From Vulcanimicrobiota bacterium (GTDB taxonomy: Bacteria; Vulcanimicrobiota; Vulcanimicrobiia; Vulcanimicrobiales; Vulcanimicrobiaceae), in assembly GCA_030038215.1 (NCBI GenBank), contig JASHPI010000240.1, forward strand, positions 1 through 43,245: DNA of 43,245 nucleotides, written 5' to 3'. The position numbers and the translations under genes are program-made. Shown one piece after another: positions 1 through 9,503 of the stretch. Position 1 is the first letter of the stretch. Every line of letters begins with the position of its first letter. The notes under the pieces were generated by a model. It had not been told where the DNA came from. It made no database searches and worked only from the letters and a program-made list of their open reading frames with translations.

Positions 1-1215
1 GTTATCGGGGAAATATTGGTTGCTGACGCCCCGGACGAATAACGAGTCGGCGCGCATCTGAAATGTCGAATAGTCGCTATCGATCGTCCAGTTGGCGCCG
101 ATGCCGTCGTCCGTCGACGGCACGTATTGCGTGTAAAGCAGCTGGCCGGGATCTGTGGGAAACTTGTCCGCAGAGTTGTCGATAAAGTTGTTTCGAAAGA
201 AATAGTAGGCGGATACCGACGAGCGATCACCGGGATGGACGTAGCGGAAGGCGTTTTGAGCGACGCGGCGCCAGAAATCGTAGTTCGGCCGCCCTTCGAA
301 TTGATAGTCCCAGGCGGCGCGGTACTCGTATTGAAAGACCGATCCGGGCGAGGCGGCATAGCGTAGGCCGAAGGATGCCATTGTCTCCTGTGCGAGCGCA
401 GCGGTCGCATTGTACGCCGTGTACTGCGGCGGCAGGTCGAAGTACGAGAGTTGATAGGTGCTCGACGCGAACGAGGCCGTCAGCTTCGGCGCGAGCGGCA
501 CTGCCAGCTGAGCGTAGAGCGTGCCTTCACCGTGCGAGCCTCCGCTCGTGACAAACGCGCCCGAGGAAGGCGCCTGCCAGTCCGAGTTCGGCCCGGTGGT
601 CGTGAGGTTCAGAACGCCCCCGATCGCGCCCGCGCCGTAGAGGGCCGAGCCTGCGCCCCGGAAGAGCTCGGCCCGGGTGATGTCGAGCGGCGGATAGAGC
701 GCCCAATCCATCTGACCGCCGAAGCCGTCTTGGGCCGGAATGTCGTTCGCCAGCACGAGGCCGCGGTCGACGCCTGCGCCCGCAAACGAGACCCAGTTGA
801 GACCGTAGTTTGAAAACGCGCTGTTGCTGCGATCGCGATCGAAGCCGGGCAGCGCGCCGAGCAGCGCATCGCTGGTCGCGGCGGTGCTCGAGGAGATTTC
901 AGATTGATCGAGCAGCGACGTCGCATACGGCAGCTCGTGACGGCTTTCGAGCGAGCCGGTCGCGACGCTGACCGATCCAATAAGGGGCGGCGTGCAATCG
1001 AGCGTCACGCGCTGCGCGCCGCCGGCGACTGCGACCGCCCGCGATGCGCAGCCGGGCGCTTCGATCAGGACGCGCAGATGCATGGGGACAGTCGTAATGA
1101 CGATACGGCCGTTCGCGTCGGCCGGATACGATATAGAACCGGTGTGCGCGCTAGCGCGTGCGAGCGGCGTGCCGTTGCGATCGACGGCGGTGATGACGGC
1201 GGCCGGTGCGATCAT
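1..1215 (-). CDS. TonB-dependent receptor, N-terminal part (truncated at window start)
   Basis: Open minus-strand frame with no stop to the window edge. It translates to MIAPAAVITAVDRNGTPLARASAHTG... then ...SDALLGALPGFDRDRSNSAFSNYGLNWVSFAGAGVDRGLVLANDIPAQDGFGGQMDWALYPPLDITRAELFRGAGSALYGAGAIGGVLNL, a typical plug domain. The listed 609..980 ORF is a shadow in another frame. Confidence 0.85.
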   Translation of the reverse strand, partial: MIAPAAVITAVDRNGTPLARASAHTGSISYPADANGRIVITTVPMHLRVLIEAPGCASRAVAVAGGAQRVTLDCTPPLIGSVSVATGSLESRHELPYATSLLDQSEISSSTAATSDALLGALPGFDRDRSNSAFSNYGLNWVSFAGAGVDRGLVLANDIPAQDGFGGQMDWALYPPLDITRAELFRGAGSALYGAGAIGGVLNLTTTGPNSDWQAPSSGAFVTSGGSHGEGTLYAQLAVPLAPKLTASFASSTYQLSYFDLPPQYTAYNATAALAQETMASFGLRYAASPGSVFQYEYRAAWDYQFEGRPNYDFWRRVAQNAFRYVHPGDRSSVSAYYFFRNNFIDNSADKFPTDPGQLLYTQYVPSTDDGIGANWTIDSDYSTFQMRADSLFVRGVSNQYFPDN

Positions 1216-1222
1216 GCGCTCG

Positions 1223-2377
1223 TCACGACGGCCGGCGAAAACGCCCGCCGTACCGCCGTCCGCGCCAGTTGACGCCGCGTCCGCTCAGCATGCGCGCGGC
1301 CGACGTTGCAAAGATCGCAAGCACGACGCTTAGTCCGATCGGCAGCGCCAGCCCGGATCCGGGACGGAAGCGCATCCGGCGCAGCCCCAGCTCGGCGATC
1401 GCCGAGACAGTCGCCGTCGAAAGCGCCAAGGCCGCGGCGCCGCTCCACCGCCGCGTCGCCAACAACGCGAGCAGCATCAGCGGCGTCAGCGGTGAAACGC
1501 ACGTGAGCAGCGTGACGCCTGCCGCTGCCCGCGCCGGACTGCCGCGAGCGCCCAGCGCGAAGTTCTTGACGAAGCCATCCCATATCTCTCCAAACGAACG
1601 ATACATGCGCGTGCGCACGAGGCCGCTCGCTCCGGCCAAGAAGATGCGGAAGCGACGGTCGCGCTTGAACCGTCGCGCCAGCTCTAAATCCTCCGCAATC
1701 TCGTCTCGGACCGCCGCATGGCCGCCGATTGCCTCGTATGCAAGGCGCGAAACTAAGATGTACTGTCCGTTGAAGATGGCGACCTGCGGTTTGCGCGGAT
1801 CGTTGACGTCGTCGAGCGAACCGATACCAAGCAAGATCGTAAAGAGGATCGTCGGCAAAAAGACACGCTCGGCAATGCCGACCGTCTCTTGATCGGTGAG
1901 CAGGCTCACGACGTCGTATCCCCGATCGATCGCGCAGCGCGCAGCCGATGCCGCCGCGAGCGGCTCGTGCTCGGTGTCGGCGTCGGTAAACAGCAACCAC
2001 GCGCCGCGCGCCACGTGCGCTCCCTGGGCCAGCGCCCACGACTTGCCGACCCAACCCTCCGGAAGCGGCTCGCCGGCGAGGATCCTCAACCGCCCGCCCT
2101 CGCGCGCCAGCCCTTCTGCGATGGCGCGCGTTCGATCCTGGGAGCGATCGTCAACGAGGATCACCTCGAAATCGGGATAGCGCTGAGCCTGCAGCGAGCG
2201 GATACAGCGCTCGATCTGCCGCTCTTCGTTGCGGGCCGGAACCACGATCGAAAGAGCCGGCAGGCTCGCATCCGGCTCGCTCGGCTCGATGCGATCGCGC
2301 GAGCGCAAGATGACGTCCAGCGAGCGCAATGCGAACAACGCGTTGGCCAGCACCAGCGCCGCGACGGCGGCGATCAA
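1223..2377 (-). CDS. Family 2 glycosyltransferase, membrane-associated (HpnB/CrtQ-like)
   Basis: LSIVVPARNEERQIERCIRSLQAQRYPDFEVILVDDRSQDRT, then LLFTDADTEHEP, with hydrophobic C-terminal helices. Probable TTG start at 2377, overlapping the upstream SDR stop; the 478-aa ORF is over-extended at the N terminus. Confidence 0.8.
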   Translation of the reverse strand: MIAAVAALVLANALFALRSLDVILRSRDRIEPSEPDASLPALSIVVPARNEERQIERCIRSLQAQRYPDFEVILVDDRSQDRTRAIAEGLAREGGRLRILAGEPLPEGWVGKSWALAQGAHVARGAWLLFTDADTEHEPLAAASAARCAIDRGYDVVSLLTDQETVGIAERVFLPTILFTILLGIGSLDDVNDPRKPQVAIFNGQYILVSRLAYEAIGGHAAVRDEIAEDLELARRFKRDRRFRIFLAGASGLVRTRMYRSFGEIWDGFVKNFALGARGSPARAAAGVTLLTCVSPLTPLMLLALLATRRWSGAAALALSTATVSAIAELGLRRMRFRPGSGLALPIGLSVVLAIFATSAARMLSGRGVNWRGRRYGGRFRRPS

Positions 2378-3213
2378 GGACGATGTTGCGAGGCGCGCAG
2401 AACGCGATCGCGCAGCCGGGGCGGCAGCATCGCCACGACGCTCCCCGCCTTGGCGGAGCCGACCAGATAGTTCTCGCGTGGTCTGCGCGCGGTAAGTGCT
2501 TCCACGATGACCCGCGCAACGCGCTCGGGCGGAATCCCGACGCGTTCCTCGACCTCGGTTTGGCGCAAAACCGCCTCGAGGGCTCGATAGTAGTGCGGCC
2601 GCGCGTCTGAGCCGAGCAGCGCAACCAGGCGATCCTTGGACTCGCGCCCTTTTCTCCAAATCGGCGTCCGCACCGAGCCAGGCTCGATCAGCGAGACCGC
2701 GATACCATCCGGTGCCAGCTCGTTGCGCAGGGCATCGGCCAGGGCCCGCAGCGCAAACTTGGAAGCGCTGTACGGAGCGACGTAGGGCACGGCGAGGCGT
2801 CCGGCAATCGATCCGACGAAGACGATGCGGCCGCCGTGTGCCGGCAGGTGAGGCAAAGCGGCTTGAACCAGCGCCAGCGCGCCGAAGACATTCACCTCGA
2901 ACTGGCGGCGTAGCTCCGCGATCGGCAAGCGCTCGAGCGGCCCGCCCAGCGCGATGCCGGCGTTGCTCACCACGCCCAACAACGGCGCGCCGCCGGCCGC
3001 AACCTCGCCGAGCGCGCGCGCGATAGACGCATCGTCCGTCACGTCGAGAAAGATCGGACGAATGTTCTCGTGCGATGCGCGCAAGCGCGCGGCGTCATTC
3101 TCGTTGCGGATGCCGGCAAAGGCTGCGTATCCACGCCGCGCCAGCAGCGCGACCGTCGCCTCGCCGATGCCCGTTGATGCTCCACTGACGATGATGCCGC
3201 GCGGCGGGCTCAC
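2374..3213 (-). CDS. Short-chain dehydrogenase/reductase
   Basis: IIVSGASTGIGEATVALLARRGY, VSNAGIALGG, YSASKFALRALADALRNEL. Confidence 0.88.
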   Translation of the reverse strand: MSPPRGIIVSGASTGIGEATVALLARRGYAAFAGIRNENDAARLRASHENIRPIFLDVTDDASIARALGEVAAGGAPLLGVVSNAGIALGGPLERLPIAELRRQFEVNVFGALALVQAALPHLPAHGGRIVFVGSIAGRLAVPYVAPYSASKFALRALADALRNELAPDGIAVSLIEPGSVRTPIWRKGRESKDRLVALLGSDARPHYYRALEAVLRQTEVEERVGIPPERVARVIVEALTARRPRENYLVGSAKAGSVVAMLPPRLRDRVLRASQHRP

Positions 3214-4013
3214 AACGGCACGCGGTCGGCGCGCGCGTCCCGCGCGTCGCGATTCAGTCGCTCCTGAATGCGCGCGTTACCGAAGACGAGATCGATGAAA
3301 CCGGGAAAGAGCTTCGCGATATAGACCGGAACGACGTATGAAGCCGGGACGATGACGCGGCGACGCGGCGAAACCGCAGCGCGAACAATCGCGCGCGCGA
3401 CGACATCGGGGCTCGGCAAGCCCTCGCCCATGGCCGCGTTCATCGGACTGCGCACGAAGCCCGGAGCGATCAACGTGACTCCAATATTGAAGCTGCGCGC
3501 TTCCCGCCGCACTGTGTCGGTCAACCCGCGCAAACCGAACTTCGAGGCCGAATAGATGCCCATCACGCCCGCTTCGCCGGCGACCGAGCCCACGTTGACG
3601 ATCGAGCCACGGCGCTGCGCCTTCATGACCGGCAGCACGGCGTGAATTGTCCGGGCGCAACCGAGTAAATTCACCTCGACGACGCGCTGCAAATCTTCAT
3701 CGGTGTCGTCGCAGAGCGACGGACTCGTCCCGATGCCGGCGACGTTCGCCAGCACGTCGATCGTCTCGAACGCGTCGAGCGTCGACTTCACGAGGTTGTC
3801 GATATCGCTGCGACGCGTAACGTCAGTTGGCACGACCAGCGCGCGAACGCCGAGGCGCTCGGCCTCGGCCGCGAGCTGATCCAGCACCTGAACCTCGCCG
3901 AGCGGCGCGGCGAGCACCAGATGGGTCCCGCGGGCCGCAAAGGCGCGCACCGTCGCCGAGCCGATGCTTCCCGACGCGCCGGTAACGATCGCGACTCTGC
4001 CGGTCAGATTCAA
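3210..4013 (-). CDS. Short-chain dehydrogenase/reductase
   Basis: VAIVTGASGSIGSATVRAFAARG, VLANVAGIG, YSASKFGLRGLTDTVRRE. Confidence 0.88.
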   Translation of the reverse strand: MNLTGRVAIVTGASGSIGSATVRAFAARGTHLVLAAPLGEVQVLDQLAAEAERLGVRALVVPTDVTRRSDIDNLVKSTLDAFETIDVLANVAGIGTSPSLCDDTDEDLQRVVEVNLLGCARTIHAVLPVMKAQRRGSIVNVGSVAGEAGVMGIYSASKFGLRGLTDTVRREARSFNIGVTLIAPGFVRSPMNAAMGEGLPSPDVVARAIVRAAVSPRRRVIVPASYVVPVYIAKLFPGFIDLVFGNARIQERLNRDARDARADRVPL

Positions 4014-5149
4014 TGCAGTAGGACTCCACGGCTAGTCTGTGGCTTTAAATGGCCAAGTCCTCCCGCGGCTTTCGGCTGCGTCTCGACTCGCAACTGCCCG
4101 CACGCCGCCGCGATGTCGCGTCCCATGTTGCGGCGCACCGTCGTCGGAACGCCGGCGGCATCCAAAATCGCCGCGAACTCCCAAATTCGCTTCTCACTGC
4201 TCGCGCCGAACTCGGCATCGGGCGTCGAGTTGTACGGAATCAGGTTGACGTGGTAGAGCCGGCCGTGCATCAGCGCCGCCAGCCTTCGCCCGCAATCCGC
4301 GTCGTCATTCATGCCGGCGAGCATCACGTACTCAAAAAAGACCTTGCGGTTGGTCTTGGCGACATAGCGTTCGCAGGCTGCGAGCAGTTCGCGCAGCGGA
4401 AAGCGGCGATTGACCGGCATGAGCCGCGACCGCAGCTCGTCGGTCGGCGCGTGCAACGAGATCGCCAGGTTAACCTGAAGGTGCTCGTCGGCAAAGGCGT
4501 CGATCCGATCGACGAGACCAACCGTCGAGATCGTGATGTGACGGTGGCCTAGACCGAAGCCGTACGGATCGTTGAGCATCGCAACCGCCGTCATGACCGC
4601 TTCGTAATTGTGAAACGGCTCACCCATACCCATAAAGACGACGTTGCTGACGCGCTTGCCACGTGGTGCCAGTTGGCGCGCGAAGAACCAGGCCTGATCG
4701 AAGATCTCACCCGCGCGCAGGTTGCGCGTAAAGCCGGCCTGCCCCGTCGAGCAGAATGCGCATGCGAATGCACAACCGGCCTGCGATGAGATGCAGAGGG
4801 TCGTGCGGCCGCCGTGGTGTTCCATCAGGACGGCCTCCACCTCGGCGCCGTCGTGCAGGCGGAAGAGGCCCTTCGTGGTCTGCCCGTCGCGCGAATGCTG
4901 GACCGCAATCGGCACGATAGCAGAGAATGCGACGCCGCGATCGGTCAGTGCGGCGCGCAGCTCCTTCGGCAAACTGGTCATCTCGCCGGGCCGCTCCAGC
5001 AGTTCTTTGGTTGCCGCACGGTAGAGCTGCCGGAGACGGAAAGGCTTTAAGCCGTAATGGTGGACGAACGCGTCGATGTCGGGAAAACCGGCTCGCTCGA
5101 CGACGTCGAGCAGCCACGCGCGCAGCGGGTCGCGAGTCACGCTGGCCAT
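4010..5149 (-). CDS. rlmN: Dual-specificity 23S rRNA/tRNA adenine-C2 methyltransferase RlmN
   Basis: Radical SAM CxxxCxxC motif in ISSQAGCAFACAFCSTGQAGFTRNL; VVFMGMGEPFHNYEAV; LAISLHAPTDELRSRLMPVNRRFPL; VRRNMGRDIAAACGQL. Start probably ATG at 5149 (MASVTRDPLRAWL). Confidence 0.93.
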   Translation of the reverse strand: MASVTRDPLRAWLLDVVERAGFPDIDAFVHHYGLKPFRLRQLYRAATKELLERPGEMTSLPKELRAALTDRGVAFSAIVPIAVQHSRDGQTTKGLFRLHDGAEVEAVLMEHHGGRTTLCISSQAGCAFACAFCSTGQAGFTRNLRAGEIFDQAWFFARQLAPRGKRVSNVVFMGMGEPFHNYEAVMTAVAMLNDPYGFGLGHRHITISTVGLVDRIDAFADEHLQVNLAISLHAPTDELRSRLMPVNRRFPLRELLAACERYVAKTNRKVFFEYVMLAGMNDDADCGRRLAALMHGRLYHVNLIPYNSTPDAEFGASSEKRIWEFAAILDAAGVPTTVRRNMGRDIAAACGQLRVETQPKAAGGLGHLKPQTSRGVLLH

Positions 5150-5223
5150 TGTATCACGGGCTGCGTAGCAAGCAGACGCTCCTTTCCGCAACGTCGGCTG
5201 TGCGGGCTGCGGTTGTGGCCGGC

Positions 5224-6024
5224 GTGGACCTGGAACTTCGAGGAAAATCCGTCATTGTTACCGGCGCGAGCAAAGGCATCGGCCGCGCAATCGCCTATGC
5301 CTTCCTTCGTGAAGGCGCGAACGTCGCGCTGTCCGCGCGTACCCACGACGAGTTGGATCGGGCGGTCCGAGAGGGCGCGGGGTTGGGTGGAACGCCGCTC
5401 GGGATCGTGGCCGACGTCACGCGTGAGGATGATATCCGGCGAATTGTCGACAAGACCGTCGCCGGTTTCGGTGCGATCGACGTGCTGGTCAACAACGCGG
5501 GTGGCATCGGCGCCTTCGCGCCATTTGAAGAGCTTACGCTCGACGACTGGCGCCGGCTCTTCGAGCTTAACCTGTTCTCGGTCGTCGCCCTAATAAAAGC
5601 CGTTCTACCGATCATGCGCGCGCAGCGTTCCGGGCGCATCATCAACATTTCGTCCGAGTCGGCACTGCAGCCCGATGCGGCGATGGCGCACTACAACGCA
5701 TCCAAAGCCGCGCTCAACAGTCTAACGAAGAGTCTCTCGAAAGCCGTCGGTGAAGACGGCATCCTCGTCAACACCGTCTCGCCGGCGTTCATCAAGACGC
5801 CCTTAATCGAGGAGATGCTCGCCGGGATCGGCCGCAGTCGCGGCATCGACGTCGCGGCCGCCGAAGCTGCGTTCCTACGCGAGAGTCGTCCGAATATCGT
5901 TCTCAAGCGGGCTGGGACGCCGGAGGAGGTCGCCTCAGCGGTGGTCTTTTTCGCCTCGAGCCGCGCGTCGTTCATTACCGGCACCAACGTACGCATCGAC
6001 GGCGGATCCGTCGCTACGGTTTAG
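5224..6024 (+). CDS. Short-chain dehydrogenase/reductase (FabG-like)
   Basis: LRGKSVIVTGASKGIGRAIAYAFLREGANVAL, DVLVNNAGGIGAF, YNASKAALNSLTKSLSKAV, ITGTNVRIDGGSVATV. GTG start near 5224; the ORF-track start is too far upstream. Confidence 0.88.
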   Translation: MDLELRGKSVIVTGASKGIGRAIAYAFLREGANVALSARTHDELDRAVREGAGLGGTPLGIVADVTREDDIRRIVDKTVAGFGAIDVLVNNAGGIGAFAPFEELTLDDWRRLFELNLFSVVALIKAVLPIMRAQRSGRIINISSESALQPDAAMAHYNASKAALNSLTKSLSKAVGEDGILVNTVSPAFIKTPLIEEMLAGIGRSRGIDVAAAEAAFLRESRPNIVLKRAGTPEEVASAVVFFASSRASFITGTNVRIDGGSVATV

Positions 6025-6028
6025 CGCG

Positions 6029-6712
6029 TCACTCGTCCCCGAACAGGCTGGCTTGTCGAGCTTCGACGAGCTCCGGCGATTCGCCGGGAGGGCTGACCCG
6101 TTCGTCGAGCTTTGCGCGAACGGCTCGTAAGTCGGCCCACACCATTCGCTTGACGCCTTCGATCTCGCCGCCGGTTTGGCGCAGAATGTAAGCCGGATGA
6201 AAGGTCACCATCAACGGAATCTCGCGCGGCCCAATATACCAGCGGCCGCGCATCTTGGTGATCTGAAAATCGCGGCCGAGGAATGATTTCGCCGCCGGCG
6301 AGCCGAGCGCGAGAATGATGGCGGGAGCGACGATTTCGATCTGCTGATCGAGGAAGGGACGGCAGTTCGCCATCTCTTCGGGATCCGGCGCGCGGTTGCG
6401 GGGTCCATACGGCCCGGCTACGGTAGGACGGCATTTGACCGTGTTGCAGATGTAGACTTCCTCGCGCGCCAGACCGATCGCGGCCAACATACGATCGAGC
6501 AGCTGACCGGCGCGGCCGACAAACGGGCGCCCCTGCTCGTCTTCCGTTTCGCCCGGGCCTTCACCGATGACCATCAAGCGCGCGCACGGATCGCCTTCAC
6601 CATAGACGTTCTTGCGCCGCTCGTAACCAATAGCGCATTTGCGACATGCGTCGGCTGCCGCGGCCGCTTCGGAGAGCAGCCGCTCGCGGCGTGCGCGGTC
6701 CTCGAGGCCCAT
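6029..6712 (-). CDS. Uracil-DNA glycosylase, family 4 (Fe-S type)
   Basis: GEGPGETEDEQGRPFVGRAGQLLDRMLAAIGL, VYICNTVKCRP, TFHPAYILRQ. Confidence 0.92.
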   Translation of the reverse strand: MGLEDRARRERLLSEAAAAADACRKCAIGYERRKNVYGEGDPCARLMVIGEGPGETEDEQGRPFVGRAGQLLDRMLAAIGLAREEVYICNTVKCRPTVAGPYGPRNRAPDPEEMANCRPFLDQQIEIVAPAIILALGSPAAKSFLGRDFQITKMRGRWYIGPREIPLMVTFHPAYILRQTGGEIEGVKRMVWADLRAVRAKLDERVSPPGESPELVEARQASLFGDE

Positions 6713-6715
6713 GCC

Positions 6716-7054
6716 TTACGTGCCGATCTTGCTCACCGACACGGCGCGTCCGTACGCGACGACCTCGCATTCACCGTCGCTGCCCTCTTGAACGTAGAAC
6801 TGCAGGCCGATCACCGCATTTGCGCCTAGCGCGCCGGCGCGACGCCGCAACGCGTCCAGTGCCTCGGTGCGCAGTTGCTCGGCATCGCTCAGCAGCTCGC
6901 TGCCGGAGAGCCCGATGAGCATGCCAAGGCTGCGGAAGGTCGAACGCAGCCGGTTACGCGGCCGCGACGCCGTGCCCGAGACGTTGCCGAAGGAGCGTAT
7001 CGTCCGATAGCCGTCCAGTTCGTGAAACGTCACCAGGTCGTCGCGTGCGATCAT
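6716..7054 (-). CDS. YbjQ/UPF0145-family heavy-metal-binding domain protein
   Basis: LRSTFRSLGMLIGLSGSELLSDAEQLRTEALDALRRRAGALGANAVIGLQFYV...VVAYGRAVSV. Confidence 0.75.
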   Translation of the reverse strand: MIARDDLVTFHELDGYRTIRSFGNVSGTASRPRNRLRSTFRSLGMLIGLSGSELLSDAEQLRTEALDALRRRAGALGANAVIGLQFYVQEGSDGECEVVAYGRAVSVSKIGT

Positions 7055-7099
7055 GGATGCGAGCAGGCGACTCCGAAGCGGCGGTCGGAGAGAACACGC

Positions 7100-8068
7100 A
7101 TGCCCGAGAGTTCACCGTCGGTTCTGATCATCCGCCTCGACGCCATCGGGGACGCGTTGGCGCTAACGCCATTGCTCGCCGCGCTTGGCGCCGATGCGGT
7201 TCCCGTCGACGTCGTGTTACGCCGCGGCAACGCTGGAGTCTTCGCTTCGCGCGCGGTGCGCCAGACCGTAATCGGCGATTTCAAGCTGCGCTCGAGCGAT
7301 CGCGCGACGATCGACGCCATCGAGGCGCTCGGTCGCGAGCTGCAAACCCAGCGCTATTCGCACGTGCTCGTCGCGACTGAGGATCCGGGCGGATACCGTT
7401 TGGCGCGCGCGACCGGCGCGCCGGTGCGCGTCGGATTCACGCACGTTTGGGGCAAACCGTTCAAAACACTCTGGACGCGGCAATTTCTCACCCGCTCCAT
7501 CCACCGCAGCGCCGGTGAAGACCACTGCAAGCCGCACGAATGCGAGGTCCTTTTCCGTCTCGCGGCGCCGCTGATCGGCGAACAAGAACCAACCCGCGAT
7601 CTCGCGCGTCTGCGTCCGCTGGTGCTCGAGGCGGAGCCTGCGCCCGACGAGCGCGTGGCCGTGCAGATCACCGACAAGTGGTAGCGCTTGGGCATCGGCT
7701 TCGACGTAGTCGTCGAGCTGGTTCATCGCATTGCGGAGTTCGGTCCGATCCGCTTGCTCGGAGCGCGCAGCGAAAGCGCCTACGCCGACCGGATCGCGCA
7801 AGCGACGGCAATAGCCGTCGAATCCTTTGACGATCTCGCACCATGGAAGGCCGCTATCGGCGCCGCGACGGCCCTGGTTACGCCCGACTCCGGAGCGCTG
7901 CACGTCGCCGGCATGGTCGGAACGCCGGTTGTCGCGGTCTTCCCCCCTTCGCGCGATTTCGCATCGCGCGTCGCGCGTTGGGCGCCGTGGGCGGCGCCGC
8001 ACCGCATCGTGCAAGCCGGCGATCGGTGGCCGGCGCGCGTATCCGACGCCTTAGCGCAACTGCTCTAA
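7100..8068 (+). pseudogene. Glycosyltransferase family 9 (heptosyltransferase-like), interrupted by an in-frame TAG
   Basis: MPESSPSVLIIRLDAIGDALALTPLLAAL...VAVQITDKW*RLGIGFDVVVELVHRIAEFG...TALVTPDSGALHVAGMVGTPVVAVF. Homology continues in the same frame across TAG at 7682-7684. Confidence 0.85.
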
Positions 8069-8107
8069 CAGGGGCGCGCATGATGTGCGGTGAACCCTGA
8101 TTAGGCT

Positions 8108-9493
8108 ATGCCGCTTGTACGCACGCAAGCGTTGCTTTTTGCTTTGACGGCGGCCCTGGCGGGATGCGCGCACGAATCGCTCGCCCCGCTTCCGACGAGC
8201 GTTGCTCCAGGAGTCTCACCGCAAGCGTTCTCGTTTATCGAGAGACCTTTGATTCGGACAAACTCGCTGATCCAACACGTCGTCATCATCGTTCAAGAAA
8301 ACCGCACGCCCGACAATCTCTTCAATGGGCTACCGGGTGCCGACACCGTTCGCAGCGGCAAGAACTCGTCTGGCCAAATCGTCGAGCTGCGCCGCGTGCC
8401 CTTGGCTACGCCGTACACCCTCGTACACTCGCACCCGGCCTTCAAGACCGAGTACGCTGACGGTTACCTGAACGGCTTCGACGAGGACAAAACCACTTGT
8501 CACCGAGATGCGAGGTGTCCAGCGCCCGGCGTGCGTGCATATGGCTACGTGACGCCGAACGACGTCAAGCCCTATCTCGTGATGGCCGAGCAGTATACGT
8601 TTGCCGATCATATGTTCGAAACGAATCAGGGGCCGAGTTTTCCGGCGCACCAGTATATCCTGAGCGGCACGTCGACCATCACGAACGACTCGCCATTGCG
8701 AGCATCCGAAAACGTGCTCGCGCCTCACGACAACAATGCCGGCGGCTGCGATTCGCCGCCCGGATCCACGGTCGCCGTTATCAACCTGGCCGGAAAGGAG
8801 GACCACAGAGTCTTCCCCTGTTTCAGCCGGGCGTCTCTGCCGCAGCTGCTCGCAGCGCGCGGCTTGAGTTGGCGCTATTATCAGGCGCATCTAGGTGCCG
8901 GCACTTGGCATGGCCCGGACGCCATTCTGCAGTTGCGAAAGAACCCGGAATTTTTCGAGGACGTTGTCGCGCCGCCCGGGCGAGTGCTCACCGACATCGC
9001 CGAAGGCCGGCTAGCGAATGTGGTCTGGGTGACCCCGACCGCGAAAGCTTCCGATCACTCGGGCATCAACAATGGTTCGGGTCCGTCGTGGGTCGCATCG
9101 GTGGTCAATGCAATCGGCGAGAGCCCATACTGGAACGACACCGCGATCTTCATCACGTGGGATGACTGGGGAGGATGGTACGACCACGTGCGTCCGACCG
9201 AGTATAACTCATACGAGTTGGGGTTTCGCGTGCCGTTGATCGTCGTGTCCCCGTACGCCAAGCGTCATTTCGTATCGCACCGCCAACACGAATTCGGCAG
9301 CATCCTCAAGTTCGTCGAGGAGACGTTTGGACTGGGCTCGCTCGGCACGACCGACGTGCGCGCCGACAACCTCTCCGACTGCTTCGACTTCTCGGCACCT
9401 CTTCCGCATCGCTTTCAACCGATTCCCGCGCCTTTGCCGCCTAGCTACTTCCTGAAGCAGCCGATCTCGATGCAGGATCCGGACGACGACTGA
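8108..9493 (+). CDS. Phosphoesterase family lipoprotein (AcpA/phospholipase C superfamily), copy 1
   Basis: Lipobox-like ALAGC; IQHVVIIVQENRTPDNLFNGLPGADT; IFITWDDWGGWYDHV; GFRVPLIVVSPYAK. Confidence 0.88.
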   Translation: MPLVRTQALLFALTAALAGCAHESLAPLPTSVAPGVSPQAFSFIERPLIRTNSLIQHVVIIVQENRTPDNLFNGLPGADTVRSGKNSSGQIVELRRVPLATPYTLVHSHPAFKTEYADGYLNGFDEDKTTCHRDARCPAPGVRAYGYVTPNDVKPYLVMAEQYTFADHMFETNQGPSFPAHQYILSGTSTITNDSPLRASENVLAPHDNNAGGCDSPPGSTVAVINLAGKEDHRVFPCFSRASLPQLLAARGLSWRYYQAHLGAGTWHGPDAILQLRKNPEFFEDVVAPPGRVLTDIAEGRLANVVWVTPTAKASDHSGINNGSGPSWVASVVNAIGESPYWNDTAIFITWDDWGGWYDHVRPTEYNSYELGFRVPLIVVSPYAKRHFVSHRQHEFGSILKFVEETFGLGSLGTTDVRADNLSDCFDFSAPLPHRFQPIPAPLPPSYFLKQPISMQDPDDD

Positions 9494-9503
9494 ACCTTAA
9501 AAC

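Noticed and set aside
7682-7684. TAG in the GT9 gene as evidence for amber recoding (alternative genetic code)
   Set aside because: Several other genes in the window end naturally at TAG with correct C termini, so TAG functions as a stop here.
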